Shown here: positions 10,691-22,835 of the stretch, in pieces
Numbering within the stretch: the first letter of the stretch is position 1
Layout: every line of letters begins with the position of its first letter
NCBI GenBank assembly: GCA_037179515.1
Contig: JAXCGZ010009873.1
Location: 1-64,000 of the forward strand
Direction of reading: 5' to 3'
DNA from: Halocaridina rubra
Taxonomy: Eukaryota; Arthropoda; Malacostraca; Decapoda; Atyidae
Length of the DNA stretch: 64,000 nt
Notes under the pieces: model-generated
Database searches by the model: none
What the model was told of the DNA's origin: nothing
The model's input: the letters and a program-made list of their open reading frames with translations, nothing else
Position numbers and translations under genes: made by a program

Positions 10691-12066
10691 GTATATCCCC
10701 TTATGTACTTAAGAAATATGCGAATTCAATATTAGCGGCACTAAGTATCATATTTAAAGTCGCTGGAGGCAGGGGAGAATCCAAGATGCTAGAAACAAGC
10801 GAACGTGATACCTATCTTCAAAATGGAATGGAGGGATACAGCTCTAAGCAATAGACCTGTTTTCTTGACCAGCATAGTTTGCAAAGTTATGGAGAAACTA
10901 CTAAGAAAAACGCATCTTTTTTTCACTTGAAATCCTTCAACTTTTTGTCACTGAGACAAAAAGGCTTTGGAGAAGGTAAGTCAACAGTAACAAACTAATT
11001 AGAGTTTTATGACGAGGTAAGTTGAACCTTACAGGAGGGAGAGGGCTGGGCAGATTGCATATTCCTAGACTTCCAGAAAGCATTTGACACTGTCCCACAT
11101 GAGAGATTTAATAAGAAGCTGCAAGCAATGGCTAGAATAGGTGGAAAGGTCTTGGAACGGATGAAAACAAAAGGTTGAAGTAAGACACTCAGTGTCTGAA
11201 TTGAAAAGACTTAGTAGTGGAGTTCCACAGGGTTCAGTTTTAGGGCCACTTTTGTTTTTTGTATATGTAAATGACCTACTAGAGTCTGTAAATTCATTCA
11301 TGAATATGTTTGCAGATGATGCAAAGATTGTGAAAAAAAAGTAGGAAAGGAGAACAATGGTAGAGAACTTCAGGAAGATCTAAGTAGTTTGCATGGGTGG
11401 TCAGAAAAGTAGCTAATGAAATTCAGTACTTCAAAATGTAAGGTAACGAAAATGGGTACAAGTGCGAGAAGTCCCAAACTTGGCTACTCGTTGGCAGGAG
11501 TAGAACTTCAAGAGACAGAGGATGAGAAAGATCTAGGAGTAAACATACTGGCCGATTTGTCTCCAGAAATGCATATAAATGGCATATTAAGGGCAGTATA
11601 TGCTTTCTTAGCAAATGTAAGGATATCTTTCAAGCACACGGACAAGGAAATGTTCAGAAATATTTATGTAACATATGTGAGGCCAAAGCTTGAATATGCA
11701 GCCCCCATTTGGTATCCACACTTGAAAAAGCAAGAAGTTAAGCTGGAAAAAGCTCAAAGACATGCCACGAAACTGGTGCCAGATAAACGCAATCTCAGTT
11801 ATGATGAGAGGCTGAGGGAATTGGACTTACCATCACTCAAAGCTAGAAGATTGAGGGGGGATATGGTGACGGTTTTTAAATTTCTTCATGGTTACGACAG
11901 AGTGGATAGGAATCGATATTTTGATATGGCTGGCACTAGAACTAGAAGCCATAATTTGAAGCTTTGCAAGAATCCTCCTTTGCAGGATGTTAGGAAGTAC
12001 TTTTTTAGTGTAAGGGTAGTTGATAGTTGGAACTGGCTAAGCAAGGAGGTGGCTAATGATAACTGA
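10691..12066 (+). pseudogene. CR1-like reverse transcriptase, copy C
   Basis: The RT fragments are broken by several frameshifts. The insert-side part reads SPYVLKKYANSI, then the core with FLDFQKAFDTVPH near 11060-11100, PQGSVLGPLLF near 11225 and FADDAKIV near 11320. The C-terminal domain is open at 11416-12066: MKFSTSKCKVTKMGT, RPKLEYAAPIWYPHL, HGYDRVDRNRYFDMAG, VVDSWNWLSKEV. It ends early at a TGA at 12064-12066, before the usual ISIHSFK ending. About 20 bp of the segment between the RT core blocks (near 11160) is missing relative to copy A. Confidence 0.84.
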
Positions 12067-12196
12067 ATCCATAGTTTTAAGGAAAAGTATGATAAGTATC
12101 ACTAAGTACAAAATGGAACCAAACAGGAGACAGGAAGTTACGAGCTTGGGGCTCTTTCCCGTAAGCAAAATTAGGTAATTAGAATTAGGTAATTAC
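10691..12196 (+). mobile_element. CR1-like LINE, copy C, right part
   Basis: Continues copy C after the Gypsy insertion, beginning (g)tatatccccttatg, and ends with a diverged family tail (aattaggtaattagaattaggtaattac). It diverges more from copies A and B than they do from each other. Confidence 0.85.
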
Positions 12197-13119
12197 ATCC
12201 GGCCGGGCGACCATATTCCCCCAGGTGACCACATTCCTGTTCGTCTTGGCGTCCGCATGATTGCTCTCAGTTCTGCATTGTGCCAGCGCTGTGTAGTTCG
12301 TTTGTGCTTTGTTTGTAGTTTGTTCATTGTTCTTTCTTTGTACTTTCCATTGTTTTGCCTTTACTTTAAGCAAGTATGTCTCCAAAGAAAGTGAAGTATG
12401 TTAGTGACAGTGGCGTCAACCACCCTAGACTCATAACAGTGGTAACAAAGAAAGATATAATATCTAAGCATGAAAATGGTGTTCGTGTTTCTGATCTCGC
12501 CACGCAGTATAACATGGCGTAATCGACCATCTGTACTATTTTAAAGAATAAAGAGATCTTAATGTGGCTGACATGCCTAAGGGAGTGACTATATTAACGA
12601 AGAATAGGACTCAGTTAATAGAAGAGGTAGAAAAATTATTGTTGGTTTGGATAAATGGAAAACAGCTGGTTGGAGATAGTGTTACTGAGGTCATAATATG
12701 TGCTAAGGCTTTGCAAATACACCACGATTTAGTAGCGAACACTCAGAGTTCTAGTGGCACTAAAATTGACGAATTTATATCCAGAAGAGGCTTGTTTGAA
12801 AAATTTTGTCTACGAAGTCGGATTCATAGTGCCGTTAGGCATAGAGAGGCGGCCAGTTCCTATCAAAAGGCAGCGGATGCGTATGTGCAGGAATTTGCCA
12901 AATTTATCGAGAGTGACCGCTACAGCCCACAACAAGTTTTTGACTGTGATGAAACAGGACTGTTTGGGAAGAAAATGCCTAAAAGGACCTATATAACCCA
13001 AGAGGAGAAGTCACTGCCTGGCCAAAAACCAATGAACAACAGGCTAACAGTTTTATTGTATACTAAAGCAAATGGGAACTGTAAGTTAAAGCCCCTTTTA
13101 GTTTACCACTCTGATAATG
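12197..13119 (+). mobile_element. Tigger/pogo transposon, 5' half
   Basis: Starts at the end of the CR1 tail and holds an untranslated stretch and the N-terminal half of a Tigger-type transposase. No terminal inverted repeat is seen. It ends abruptly inside the transposase, where a Gypsy fragment of opposite orientation begins. Confidence 0.78.
12376..13119 (+). pseudogene. Tigger-type transposase, N-terminal half, broken
   Basis: A Tigger transposase cuts and pastes DNA at TA targets. The ATG at 12376 begins MSPKKVKYV, then VTKKDIISKHENGVRVSDLATQYNM, a CENP-B-like helix-turn-helix. An in-frame TAA at 12520-12522 follows, then STICTILKNKE and a frameshift near 12555. From 12564 the frame is open: GVTILTKNRTQLIEEVEKLLLVWI and FISRRGLFEKFCLRSRIHSAVRH (second DNA-binding helix-turn-helix), FDCDETGLFGKKMPKRTYI (the first catalytic Asp is in CDETG), then PLLVYHSDN. 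Coding similarity ends there. The rest of the DDE domain is absent; a matching C-terminal half begins at the same codon at 56.04 kb. Confidence 0.85.
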
Positions 13120-14105
13120 CTACTACTACGAGTGGCAATTTTGGATCAAAGTGAAACAAGGGCATCAGAATTAAATAGAATCTCTTTAGATTTCTTGTAG
13201 GAATTCCCTTGCTCAGCACCCCACATCCACGGAATATAAGTTTTCAACAACCTATTCAAAGATTCTCGCAAAGTAGCCGCTTGAGACAGGAAACGTCTAA
13301 AGAAATTGATTAACCCTAGGTAAGATCTCAACTGTTTAGTATTTGTAGGAGCTGGAGCTGCAGAAATAGCTTTTACTTTGTCTTCAGTAGGGTGGATACC
13401 TTGTTTGTCAAGTTTGTATCCAAGATAGGTTTCACTGGGAACTCCAATATGACACTTGTCTAGTTTCACCTTTAGGCCAGCTGATTGAAGTTTGGAGAGT
13501 ACTAGTCCTAAGGTTCTGTCATGCTTTTCTCTCATTGAGCCTTTAATTAGTATGTCGTCTAAGTACAGACTGACACCTTCGATACCCCACAACAACTCCT
13601 CCAATGCACGTTGAAATATGCCGGGTGTAGAAGAAATACCAAAACTTAAGTGATTACATTGAAATAGTCCATAATGAGTGTTGATGACAGTATACTGTTC
13701 AGACTGATCATCTAGGCATAGTTGAGCATATGCTTGACTCATGTTAAGTTTAGAAAATATAACACCACCATCTAGGTTGCTGAATAAATGATGTATAGAA
13801 GGTATAGGATATGTGTCCATACTAGCTGCTCTATTGACTGTGAGCTTGTAATCCAAACGAAGTCTAATACTACCGTTTCCCTTTTGCACTGGATTAACAG
13901 GTGCGGGCCAAGGACTATTAGAAATAGGAGAAATGATATCCTCTTCCTGGAGACGACCAAGCTCCTTATCAACTTTCTCTCTGAGGGTATTAGGTACTGT
14001 ACGAGCCTTGCAAAACTTAGTAGGAACTGAAGGATCTACTACAAAAGAAAAAAAATTTACCTTGGTAGCATCAAAGACCTTTAGAAAACAACTGGGGAAA
14101 TTCAT
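13118..14105 (-). pseudogene. Gypsy reverse transcriptase, mostly open
   Basis: Would copy the element RNA into DNA. The frame is open at 13146-14105 (319 codons). Visible: PSVPTKFCKARTVPNTLREKV at the entry; LGRLQEEDIISPISNSPWPAP; the diverged fingers block GSIRLRLDYKLTVN; FSKLNMSQAYAQL; FGISSTPGIFQRALEELL; the catalytic box YLDDILI; then YLGYKLDKQGIHPTEDKV and LRSYLGLINFFRRFL. YLDD stands for the usual YVDD. After a one-base shift near 13155 the RNase H entry (FDPKLPLVVVA) is readable to about 13118. The family's ICGDY reads here as LRLDY, so activity is doubtful. Confidence 0.87.
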
Positions 14106-14420
14106 CCTTTAGCTTATCTGCCCTTGCAGCAACAAAATTTTGGGAGTCACTACTGATAACCTTCAACTCATGGCTTAAATCTCCACCAAGAAGACACGGT
14201 CCAGATTCTTTAACTACAACCACTCCGACCTCACAAGAGTGCAAACAATTCTCAAGATTAGCAGTGACTGAAATCTCACCAGTCACAGTGAGTGGAACCA
14301 CCATAGACAAATAGATTCTCAATAGAATGACTTAGCACAGATCTTTTAGCAACTTCAGGCCAAATTCTCTTATACTGATGCTTAGGGATAATAGTAGCTG
14401 TGGTAAAAGTGTCTAGTCCA
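14071..14420 (-). pseudogene. Gypsy protease and linker, degraded
   Basis: Minus-strand reading gives a weak retropepsin start (LDTFTTATIIPKHQYK, where the glycine after DT is lost), then VPLTVTGEISVTANLEN and LLGGDLSHEL in the 14071-14322 frame, ending in the lead-in to reverse transcriptase (FPQLFSKGL). Frames change near 14320. Placement between the zinc knuckles and RT fits the Gypsy order. Confidence 0.65.
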
Positions 14421-14579
14421 TTGGTACTTCCCTGTCAATTAGACATACTTTAACCACAATAGGTTTACTAGGTACACGATTCTTTATGTTGAACACATGT
14501 TCATAGCTAGAACTAGGAGTAGAAGTAACACCTGTATTAGAAAAATTGACATTCCCAGCAGATCTCGGGTTACCTGACA

Positions 14580-15009
14580 TGGAAACACAACACACGGACT
14601 TAACATGTGCCTTACGCTTGCACGAATGGCAAATGGCATCCTTAAAAGGACAGTCATTTTTCCGTTGTAGCTTGCCACAATCACTGCAAGGGGAATTATG
14701 TACATTAGGCTTAGAAGTAGTCTGAGATTTACTGGTTTCAGAATGCTTATTTACCTTTAGATGAAGAATTACCCCTATAGTTATGAGACATTTGAGTTAG
14801 TGCATACCTTATATATGGCAGGTACTACTATCAATAGCTTTTACATCTCTCTGCACTGCTTCGTGCTCTGTAGCAAATTCCACAGCTCTAGCAAGAGTAT
14901 GATCAGCCTCAGCTAGCAAGAGCTGCTGAGTCTTATCATTAGACAGTCCTGTGACAAATTTATAGCCTAACATGTCATTTAAAATATCAAAATCACAAGT
15001 ACGAGCCAT
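14580..15009 (-). pseudogene. Gypsy gag C-terminus and zinc knuckles
   Basis: The gag part at 14809-15009 reads FDILNDMLGYKFVTGLSNDKTQQLLLAEADHTLARAVEFA, the usual end of the capsid region in this Gypsy group. Further along the minus strand (about 14580-14705) come CGKLQRKNDCPFKDAICHSCKRKAHVKSVC, two CCHC-like knuckles that would bind element RNA, with changes in spacing. The stretch between the two parts carries stops. The gag N-terminus is missing. Confidence 0.77.
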
Positions 15010-15010
15010 T

Positions 15011-15746
15011 GCTTGTCTGAAACAGGATGGACTTCATTTAAAGCCTTCCATATGCGAGATCGGTTTCACACAATTGCAGTATCTCGGCCACTTGGTCAGA
15101 GAAAGAGTTATGTCCCCTTTACAGGACAAGGTGCAAGCTATTAAGGATATGGAGAAACCTGCTACTGTCCCTTGACTGAGGTCATTCCTGGGTAGTGTCG
15201 GCTACTGCCAATGGTTCATTCCACACTTTAATACTATTGCTACCCCTTTGCAGCAAATGACATCCTCAAAGCGAGGTAATACCTCCCCTGTCCAATGGAC
15301 AAACGAGTCAGAGAGAGCATTTTTCAAGCTCCGAGAAGCATTGGTGGGTGAGCGAGTATTACAACTGGTATACCCCGATTTTCCCTTTATTTTGCAGACC
15401 GACACCTCAGATGAAGGCCTGAGTGCCATGCTCGTGCAAGCCCGGTTGGAAAACTCAGCAGATGTAGCTCCGTGCGATATGCAAGCCGCAGGCTTCATCC
15501 TACAGAGCAGAATTACTCCACTGTGGAGAAGGAAGTTCTGGCCGCATATTGAGCCATAAATAAATTTGATGTCCATCTGTATGGCCGACATTTTGCACTG
15601 AGAATAGACCACTGTCCTCTCCTATATTTACAGACTGCAGACAAGCTGAATCCTCGGCTGAAAAGGTGGACACTTTACCTGAATCTGTTCAAATTCACTG
15701 CCCAACGTGTTGAAGAAAATGACAATGATCTCACTGATCTATAAAT
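15011..15746 (+). pseudogene. Gypsy fragment 3: RT end and RNase H, plus strand
   Basis: Begins in the late RT region: CLKQDGLHLKPSICEIGFTQLQYLGHLV, then an in-frame TGA at about 15174 just before LRSFLGSVGYCQWFIPHF. RNase H follows: WTNESERAFFKLREAL, LQTDTSDEGLSAMLVQA (catalytic Asp present in TDTSD), a frameshifted YSTVEKEVLAA, then FDVHLYGRHFALRIDHCPL and LKRWTLYL. Cut at both ends. It points away from Gypsy fragment 2, with their broken ends touching near 15010, so at least two different elements met here. Confidence 0.83.
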
Positions 15747-15780
15747 TCGACGGTCGTTACCCTCAAATGAGGAAGCTGGT

Positions 15781-16206
15781 GTCTTCCATAAGGAATAACG
15801 TTAATACACATGGATATGTTCCACAAGGGTACATAAGCACACTCTACTAAAGAAATATATGTAAAACCCATTTTGAACGTACATGACCAAACTGAAATAC
15901 GTATGTAAGCTAAAATAAACAAGTACAGCATTAAAGATATAAAAGATGAAAATAGAAATAAACAACACATCAGAAAAGTAATATTTACGGACTAGTTAAA
16001 ATGAGGCTTATCTAGTTTGTAAATATTACTTCTCTGATGTGTTGTTTATTTCTGTTTATCTTTTATATCTTTAATGCTGTACTTGTTTATTTCAGCTTGG
16101 TCATGTAGGTGTAAAATGGATTTCACTTAGATTTCTTTAGTAGAGCGTGCTAATGTACCCTTGTCAAACATATCCATGTGCATTAACGTTATTCCTTATG
16201 GAAGAC
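15781..16206. repeat. long inverted repeat (hairpin) of about 0.43 kb
   Basis: The left arm (15781-15988) and right arm (16019-16206) are reverse complements with minor differences, separated by about 30 bp. Outer ends are gtcttccataagg and ccttatggaagac; inner ends are gtaatatttac and gtaaatattac. The two arms differ slightly in length. It has no coding content. It could be a fold-back MITE, or two opposed copies of one repeat. Any transcript across it would fold into a long double-stranded stem. Confidence 0.85.
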
Positions 16207-19200
16207 AAAGAAAAAGAAGAATATTTCTTTGATTGTAGTTTCATATACCCCTTTTGTGGGATCCTAAAAGCCAGAACATGTCGGAAACTTTTAGTTTAGT
16301 GTTGAATATCTTATACTGTCTTAAATCCAGTTACTACTGTCAAGGACGACTAGGCTCAAAATTTTCCTTTTATATATATTGTATTTTTTTTTAATTATTT
16401 TATTGCCTTATTGCATGTGAAGAATTCTTAAACTTAAATATACACATTTTCTCTGATATTTAATTAATTTTAATTTACTTGAAATTTGAATTTGATCTCA
16501 TTCCTTTTAAATTTTGCATGTCACTTAATGTTTTTTTTTTTTTTTAATAAGAATTTGTTCACACTATTGATAATATATGTTCCAGTGGTAGATCCCATTC
16601 TTTTTTTCATTTGTTCTTTTCCCTTAAAAGGATCTCTCATCCCTCATAATAACACTGAAGTCACCATAACTTCCTCTGTTCTTTTTTCGCCTTCTGTAGT
16701 AGAATTTTGTTTATTTAATATTCTCTAGAAAGGGCCTTTGTGACAATGTGTTTCACTCAATGTCACCAGAGGCTGTAGTCTTTTCTTACTAAAAAAAATT
16801 TCACTCCTTCCATTTTGCAGATTATGATTATTTGCAATTTGTATTTCAGTAGATCACTAATTTTAAATATATCTTGATTAATATTCTTGTACGTGTAGAA
16901 AGCATGATGCCAATATAAAATCTCCCTTCTATTTCTTTATTCTGCTTTTTTTTTTTTTTTTTTTACTCATGAGCGAGGCCATAATCCTAGCGAGTCTGCT
17001 AGATATACTGTTTATGCAATTTTCTTATTATAAAATTGCTTTTGCTGATAAATTTTGTTATATTACAAAAATTGCTCTTGCTGTTAATTTTGTCATAAAA
17101 TCGATCCTGCTGATATGTAATTAGCCTGTCTAGATTCATTTCAGTAGCTTCTTTATTATTTGAATATTTAAAATTCTGTCTCCTGCCACGCAAAGAACAT
17201 TCTGGAGATTCTTCACCAGTAACCTATTTTGCCCATAAATATTTCTTGTTTCTTTTGTTTGCTTCACTTTGTTCCACCTAAAATACTGGCTCTCCCTTGC
17301 ATCTCTTCCATAATTGCCTGCCAGGGACCACCACTACAGTAAGCCCTCGAATTTTATATGAATGAATTACTGCTCTGAATATACATCCTACAGGCAGGCT
17401 GAATGATGACGTCACCGAGAGGGCCGCTTAATCACTCTCATTTGGCGGCCAAACTTCCCAGAGGCAAGATATCGCCTCTGCAGTCCCGTTCACATCAAAC
17501 CTTTTTTATGAAGCATCTTCACAGGAATTCATGCTGCACAAACAAGGTGAGAGATAGTGCATGGTAAAACTCGTTGGTCAAGCAAATTGGGAATTCGAGA
17601 GACTGGGTAAATTCGTTACTGGTCAAATCCTTTACTGGTCAAACCCTAAGAAATTTTTCGCAGTCCCATTCCCATGCAAAACGACCATTTGTAGATTACC
17701 TAACTGAAATCTCATTTGCCAAATTTAATTCCTTGACCTGGAAATTACCGCCGATATACATAGACAAGAAATTTCTTTCATTGCGGGTGCCAAAGTAAAC
17801 TTTTGCCCTCAGAAGATTGCTTATTACCACGTACAGATCTATCCCTTCTCCTAACGAATTCTACTTTCATTTCACCCCTTTCTATCTTCGTAAATAAAGT
17901 TTTTTGAGTTATAATTAACAAATACTTCAAAAGGTCGTTTTGCCCCTTAGGCACTGCCAATATTTCTTGCTAACCCAAAATAGAATGAATACATATTTAT
18001 GTCGTAGATTCTTCCTTTATCATAAGTAAAGTGTTTTGCCATATATATTGCAAATAATTAATAAGAAATTTTGCCTTATGGCATTGCAAATATTTATTGT
18101 TACCCACAATGTAAGGAATACATACTGAATTTGTCTCACTTATTCTTTGTTTATCGTGAATAAATTGTTTTACTCTAATGCCGGTAAATAATTAATGATT
18201 TAGTATGCTCTTATGGTAGCGTAAATATTTCTGGTTAGCTGTGACTAACCAATATATTTTCATCCAGTAGAATAATAGTGAAAACTCATTATTTGTGTGC
18301 TCATGCCTTCAGTTTTCCCATTATTAACGGTGTGTCGTTTCTGTTTCTGCAGTTGCAGTGTCCTCTATTCTACTCTGCCTGTGTGACAGAGGTGATTGTC
18401 GAGTTGAGGCCAAAGTCCTGGCATCCGTCTGCGTTGCCAGGAATTGAAATCGTGCTCACCACCTCCCGGATTTGAGGCAGCATTCCATATATTTAAATTT
18501 TAAATTTGTTCCTGCTTTCCAAAAATTAATTAAATTTTTTTAATGCGTCATTGCATTTACAAAATTAAAAGAAAGTTGAACTCTGAGTTTCATTTAACCG
18601 AGTAGTAGTATGAGGGTCTGTCCTGTCTGTTTGTGAGCTCTTAACCGAGTTCACTACCTTGAGTCCCCCTTAGTAAAACAGAAACTTAACAACAACCTCC
18701 CCACAAGGAGTAAAAGGCCATTAAGTTTCCTTCTTAAAAAGGAAACTTGGACCTTCGAATCTGAGCAGTGCAGTGCTTCCTAGCTGTAATAAAAGCAGGG
18801 CAATTTAAATAAGAAGGAGAGCCTTGGTATGACCAGAATGCCCGATTCCTGGCCTGAATAGCCATGGAGCAGGCACGGTCAACCCAAGAATTAAGTGGAG
18901 AAAAAGTTTTCATAGAAGAGGGGATAAACGCCTCTATTCCTGAGGTTTTGATCTCAGCAGCTTTTAGAGGTACCTGATCAGGGATGCGAGTTCGAAAGGT
19001 TAGTCATCGCATGGAAAGTGAAAGAGAAAATAACTCGGCTTTCTGTGTTTTAGGAATTTAAATTTTGACTTTGGGAGATGCCACATTTGAAGGTGACATT
19101 AGTATCTGCTACTTAGCAGTATTATAATAGTCGAATAGTTCATTTTAATAGTATATGTGTTTGACACCCATGTTTTTAGACAGTTTTTAGTTTTCTCTCA

Positions 19201-20470
19201 TGAGGCATTTGCATTATAGCCATTTTCATGAGTGTAAGAAGCATTCACAGGAATAATGTGATTTACTCATATGAATATTCTTGATTAAAAAGTAAATGCT
19301 TCTTGTATAAGACTCTTGACTGAGCACTATTCTAATAAGACTTCTCTCAAGGGTTTCAGAACATTATTAGGATCTTTTAATTTGGTCACTTTTTAACACT
19401 TTTTGAGATGGATTTTGTATATGCTTTCATTGATGGTTAGCATGATAAGAAATAGGCTCTTCTCATATGTTTGTAATATTTGGAAAAAAACAACAACCAC
19501 ACTGATGAGTACAGGCAACATATATTATAAATCTACACCTCACAATAATACAGTAATATCAAATTCACTAGGGGAAAATTAAACTCATAACGTTATTATA
19601 TACAGTAATTAAATGCAAGGTTGCAAATATTAATCTCTCTGTAAGAATTACAAAGTAACGTAAAACAAATGAGGTGTTAGTATACTGTACTTAGTCAAAA
19701 AGCATTCGTAAGTGTAAAGGTGAGACTTGACAGCCTAGTGGTACGGGAACGTAAATCTCAGCTCTCAGCATATTTCTCTTTACATAGTGTATCCTTGGGA
19801 TTCCCAACTCAGAAAGTGGCGAAAGACCCAAGAGATTTATCCAAAAGACTGTACCTTTAGGAATTATTGAGGTATCTGTAAGAGAATGCTATAGAAAATT
19901 ATGAATTTGGCCCATAAAGGATAATTGTCAACATTTTGAAATCTATAGTCAGCATTTACATCATAATCAATGGTTGATAGTGAAAAAGGACATGGAGTTT
20001 GAGTAGGGCTTTTTAACTCTCTAAGAGCTTTGTCTTGGCAGTATTTTAGAGTGGGAACACTATCTGTCTTGCTTGTTCGCCAATAGATTTAGTGTAATGA
20101 GCTTTCATGCTCTACCTTGCACACATACGGAATATTACTTTGCATGTTATTTTTTGTCATTGTGATGTAGCTTTAATTGTTGTAGCATCTAGATTTCAAG
20201 CTTTATGCTAGCTCTAATGTTATGCACTTTTCTAAAGATTTTAGTTACCTTATATGATGTATAGTAATGATTATGAAATTGCCTCCTGTTTTCTTCGTGG
20301 TATTGGGTAAGTTTGCTTTTACGGGGTTCTGTCTTAATTATTTGATATAAGAGTGTTGCTTATTCAACATGAGCATACCTAATCTCATATATTGTTTTCC
20401 TGTGGATGGCCCTGAGGAGACAACCTTACGAATACTTTAAATATCAAAGCTTCACAAGGGCTAGACATTC
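16207..20470. other. no recognisable gene
   Basis: AT-rich sequence with homopolymer T tracts and no open frame of recognised family. A GC-richer stretch lies around 17380-17800. A possible acceptor-like ttctgcag followed by a short open frame lies at 18343-18474; it is too weak to call an exon. Confidence 0.55.
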
Positions 20471-20910
20471 TGAAGTAGCTCCGTAATTTCTGAATATAAA
20501 TACTTGCAATAGCCAACCACTATTTAATTTGCAAAATACAGGCTATATATTTTCTTCAGTTAGAAAATTTAATTGCCTTTGGGGCTGTGTAGTACATTTT
20601 AGTGCTATAATCCTTGGAGTGCCACAAAGAGCAAAGAACAAGCAAACTAATATTAAACACCCAATAAAGAAGAACACAGAGATGCAATAGAAAATCCTTG
20701 TAAGAACAGCCTAGAAAACACATAGAGACTATATTTAACAAACAGATTTAAATTAAGCCGAGGACTGATGCATCATCTTTGTGATGGTTGAGCAGTCACT
20801 GGATACTTAGTAACTCCTGTCCTCAGCTAAACCTGCACAGGATTTAGAACAAAGGACTTTAGAGTCTTAACCACCCAAATAAGACAATAGGTAATGATGA
20901 CTTTTCTACA
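20471..20910 (-). repeat. 3' LTR of the second Gypsy element
   Basis: Plus-strand ends tgaagtagctcc and cttttctaca. It aligns along its length with 29689-30115, with many substitutions, so the insertion is old. Confidence 0.8.
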
Positions 20911-20929
20911 CCCCTCCACTCTTGGTAAA

Positions 20930-21759
20930 CCATAGCTGTAAATATATAAAACCCCCAAGATTTCCTTGCCCTTCCAAAGAGAGTATCAAAGGTTCAGTTT
21001 GTTCACAAGTTAGCAGATTCTAGAGGGCCTCCTGGGGACAAATGTAGGTGAGTTACCTAATGTAGGCTGCTTAGGAATAGTAGACTCCATCTCTGATGGT
21101 GCAGTGGGCTCAGACAGGCATTCGAGGCTGGTCCATGGACACTTCAGTTGTAATAGATGAAGGTAGATGACATTGCTCAAGAGACATAGCTTTCTAGTAG
21201 GTATGATCTGGCCTTGATGCCTCTTGATATCTGCAGCCGTAGGTAGAGTACAGGAATATGAAAGAGGACCAGTCTGCTGTGTAATAGTGGCAGGAACCTA
21301 CTTAGACATTCCAGAATAAATATGTATCATGACATCAAGCTAAGCTGAAATGTGTAAGAGTTCAAGTGTGGCCTTATTTTTTAGCAAGTTGTGTATCTGA
21401 CACAACTATGTCAGTAGGAAATAACAGATCAAAACAGGAATGGAATCGTCTATCAAACATCAGTTCTACTATCAATTAACCTGGAGTAGTATGTTGTGTA
21501 AGTCTGTAGTTGAAAATAAAATGGTTGACTGTAAACTGTAGAGGATCAAAAAACACTTTTATAGCCTTTTTAAAGGTTTATGTCATCTTCTCAGCTAATC
21601 CACTAGTAAAAGGCTTGTGGACAACAATGGTGATATATTGAACACCACAGTTCTCTGCAAATTCTTGGAGCTCTTGTGTTGTAAAACAAAGACCATCATC
21701 GGATACAATGGAAATGGAAAGACCAAACTGCCCAAAAGAGTTAATTACATGCCTTACAG
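20930..21759 (-). pseudogene. Gypsy integrase, C-terminal part
   Basis: Minus-strand reading after the hAT insertion: CLRHVINSFGQFGLSISIVSDDGLCF (second catalytic Asp in SDDG, family norm SDNG), ELQEFAENCGVQYI, then HKPFTSGLAEKMT (family norm YHPSSNGLAERAV, with the catalytic Glu kept), followed by TQHTTPG and ELMFDRRFHSCFDLLFP. Several stops occur. The N-terminal part is at 22836-23307; joining the two across the hAT insertion gives one continuous integrase order. Confidence 0.8.
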
Positions 21760-21981
21760 CAGCGTTTCTCAGCCAGTGCGTCCCAAGTTAATGAAAAAGT
21801 CATTTATTATTTTTTTTCCATAAAAAAATCTGTATTTTTAAAAAAGTACAGTTAGGCACGTGGCTTCAATGTATGAGGCAAGTCTTTGTCGTTTGATATT
21901 TTAAACTGGATGCCCATTTCCTTAATCTTTAAAAAGGAATGGATAATTCTTTACCTTTTCCCTTCATCAAGGGATTTAAAT

Positions 21982-22259
<278 letters not shown>

Positions 22260-22396
22260 TGGTTGATATAAAATCTTAGAACAATCCGTGCCAAAGCATG
22301 TGAGAAGCAGCTATAATGACATTTGAGTACAGGAATCGGTGGTAATCCTTTGACCTAAGTGCCGCGAGGAACATCCTAAAAATCGAACATAAAGAG

Positions 22397-22606
22397 ATGC
22401 CCATTCATCAGTTTTGGATTTCCATCAAAGAAAATCCTTCAATAGCTCGTAAAGCACTGAATATTTTATTGCAGTTCTCCACATCACACCTCTGTGAATT
22501 AGAATTTTCTGCATTTACCAACATTAAATGTAAATATAGATCAAATAATATATTTATTGATAAGGAAATGAGAGTATGCATATCACATATAAGGCCTAAT
22601 ATTTAA
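22397..22606 (+). pseudogene. hAT transposase C-terminal dimerisation region
   Basis: Open for 69 codons. It reads FWISIKENPSIARKALNILL, then QFSTSHLCELEFSAFTNIK and KYRSNNIF, ending near IRPNI. This is the C-terminal dimerisation block of hAT transposases related to the ZBED5/SCAND3-like group (family pattern FW..., FSTTYLCE.GFS). The DNA-binding zinc finger and catalytic regions are absent; the space where they would be is taken by the (CT)n array. Non-autonomous, 3' remnant only. Confidence 0.82.
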
Positions 22607-22835
22607 AAAAATTACCAAAGTACATCAAGCACAGGTCTCACACAAGCATGCTTGATAAAATATATTGTAATGTCCTAAAAGTACATGCTTATTTCAAGAG
22701 CCTTTTTTATAATTTTACTATTTTGCAATATTATGGATAATTTTATCTTATTGATATATTAAGTACATGACAGGGTTTTAATTACTCTACAAGTGCTCCC
22801 TGATTTAAAAAAGGTTGAGAAACACTGCCATACTG

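Larger units (their letters stand above)
13118..15010 (-). mobile_element. Gypsy fragment 2 (gag to RNase H start), no LTRs
   Basis: On the minus strand: the gag C-terminus, paired zinc knuckles, protease linker, reverse transcriptase and the first residues of RNase H, in that order. It is cut off at both ends: against the Tigger fragment near 13118 and against a plus-strand Gypsy fragment near 15011. Style matches the Gypsy group often annotated as K02A2.6-like, the same group as the large element at 20.5-30.1 kb. Confidence 0.85.

Noticed and set aside
17407..17414. TGACGTCA, a perfect CRE-like site
   Set aside because: A single 8 bp match in 64 kb with no promoter or gene next to it is not evidence of regulation.
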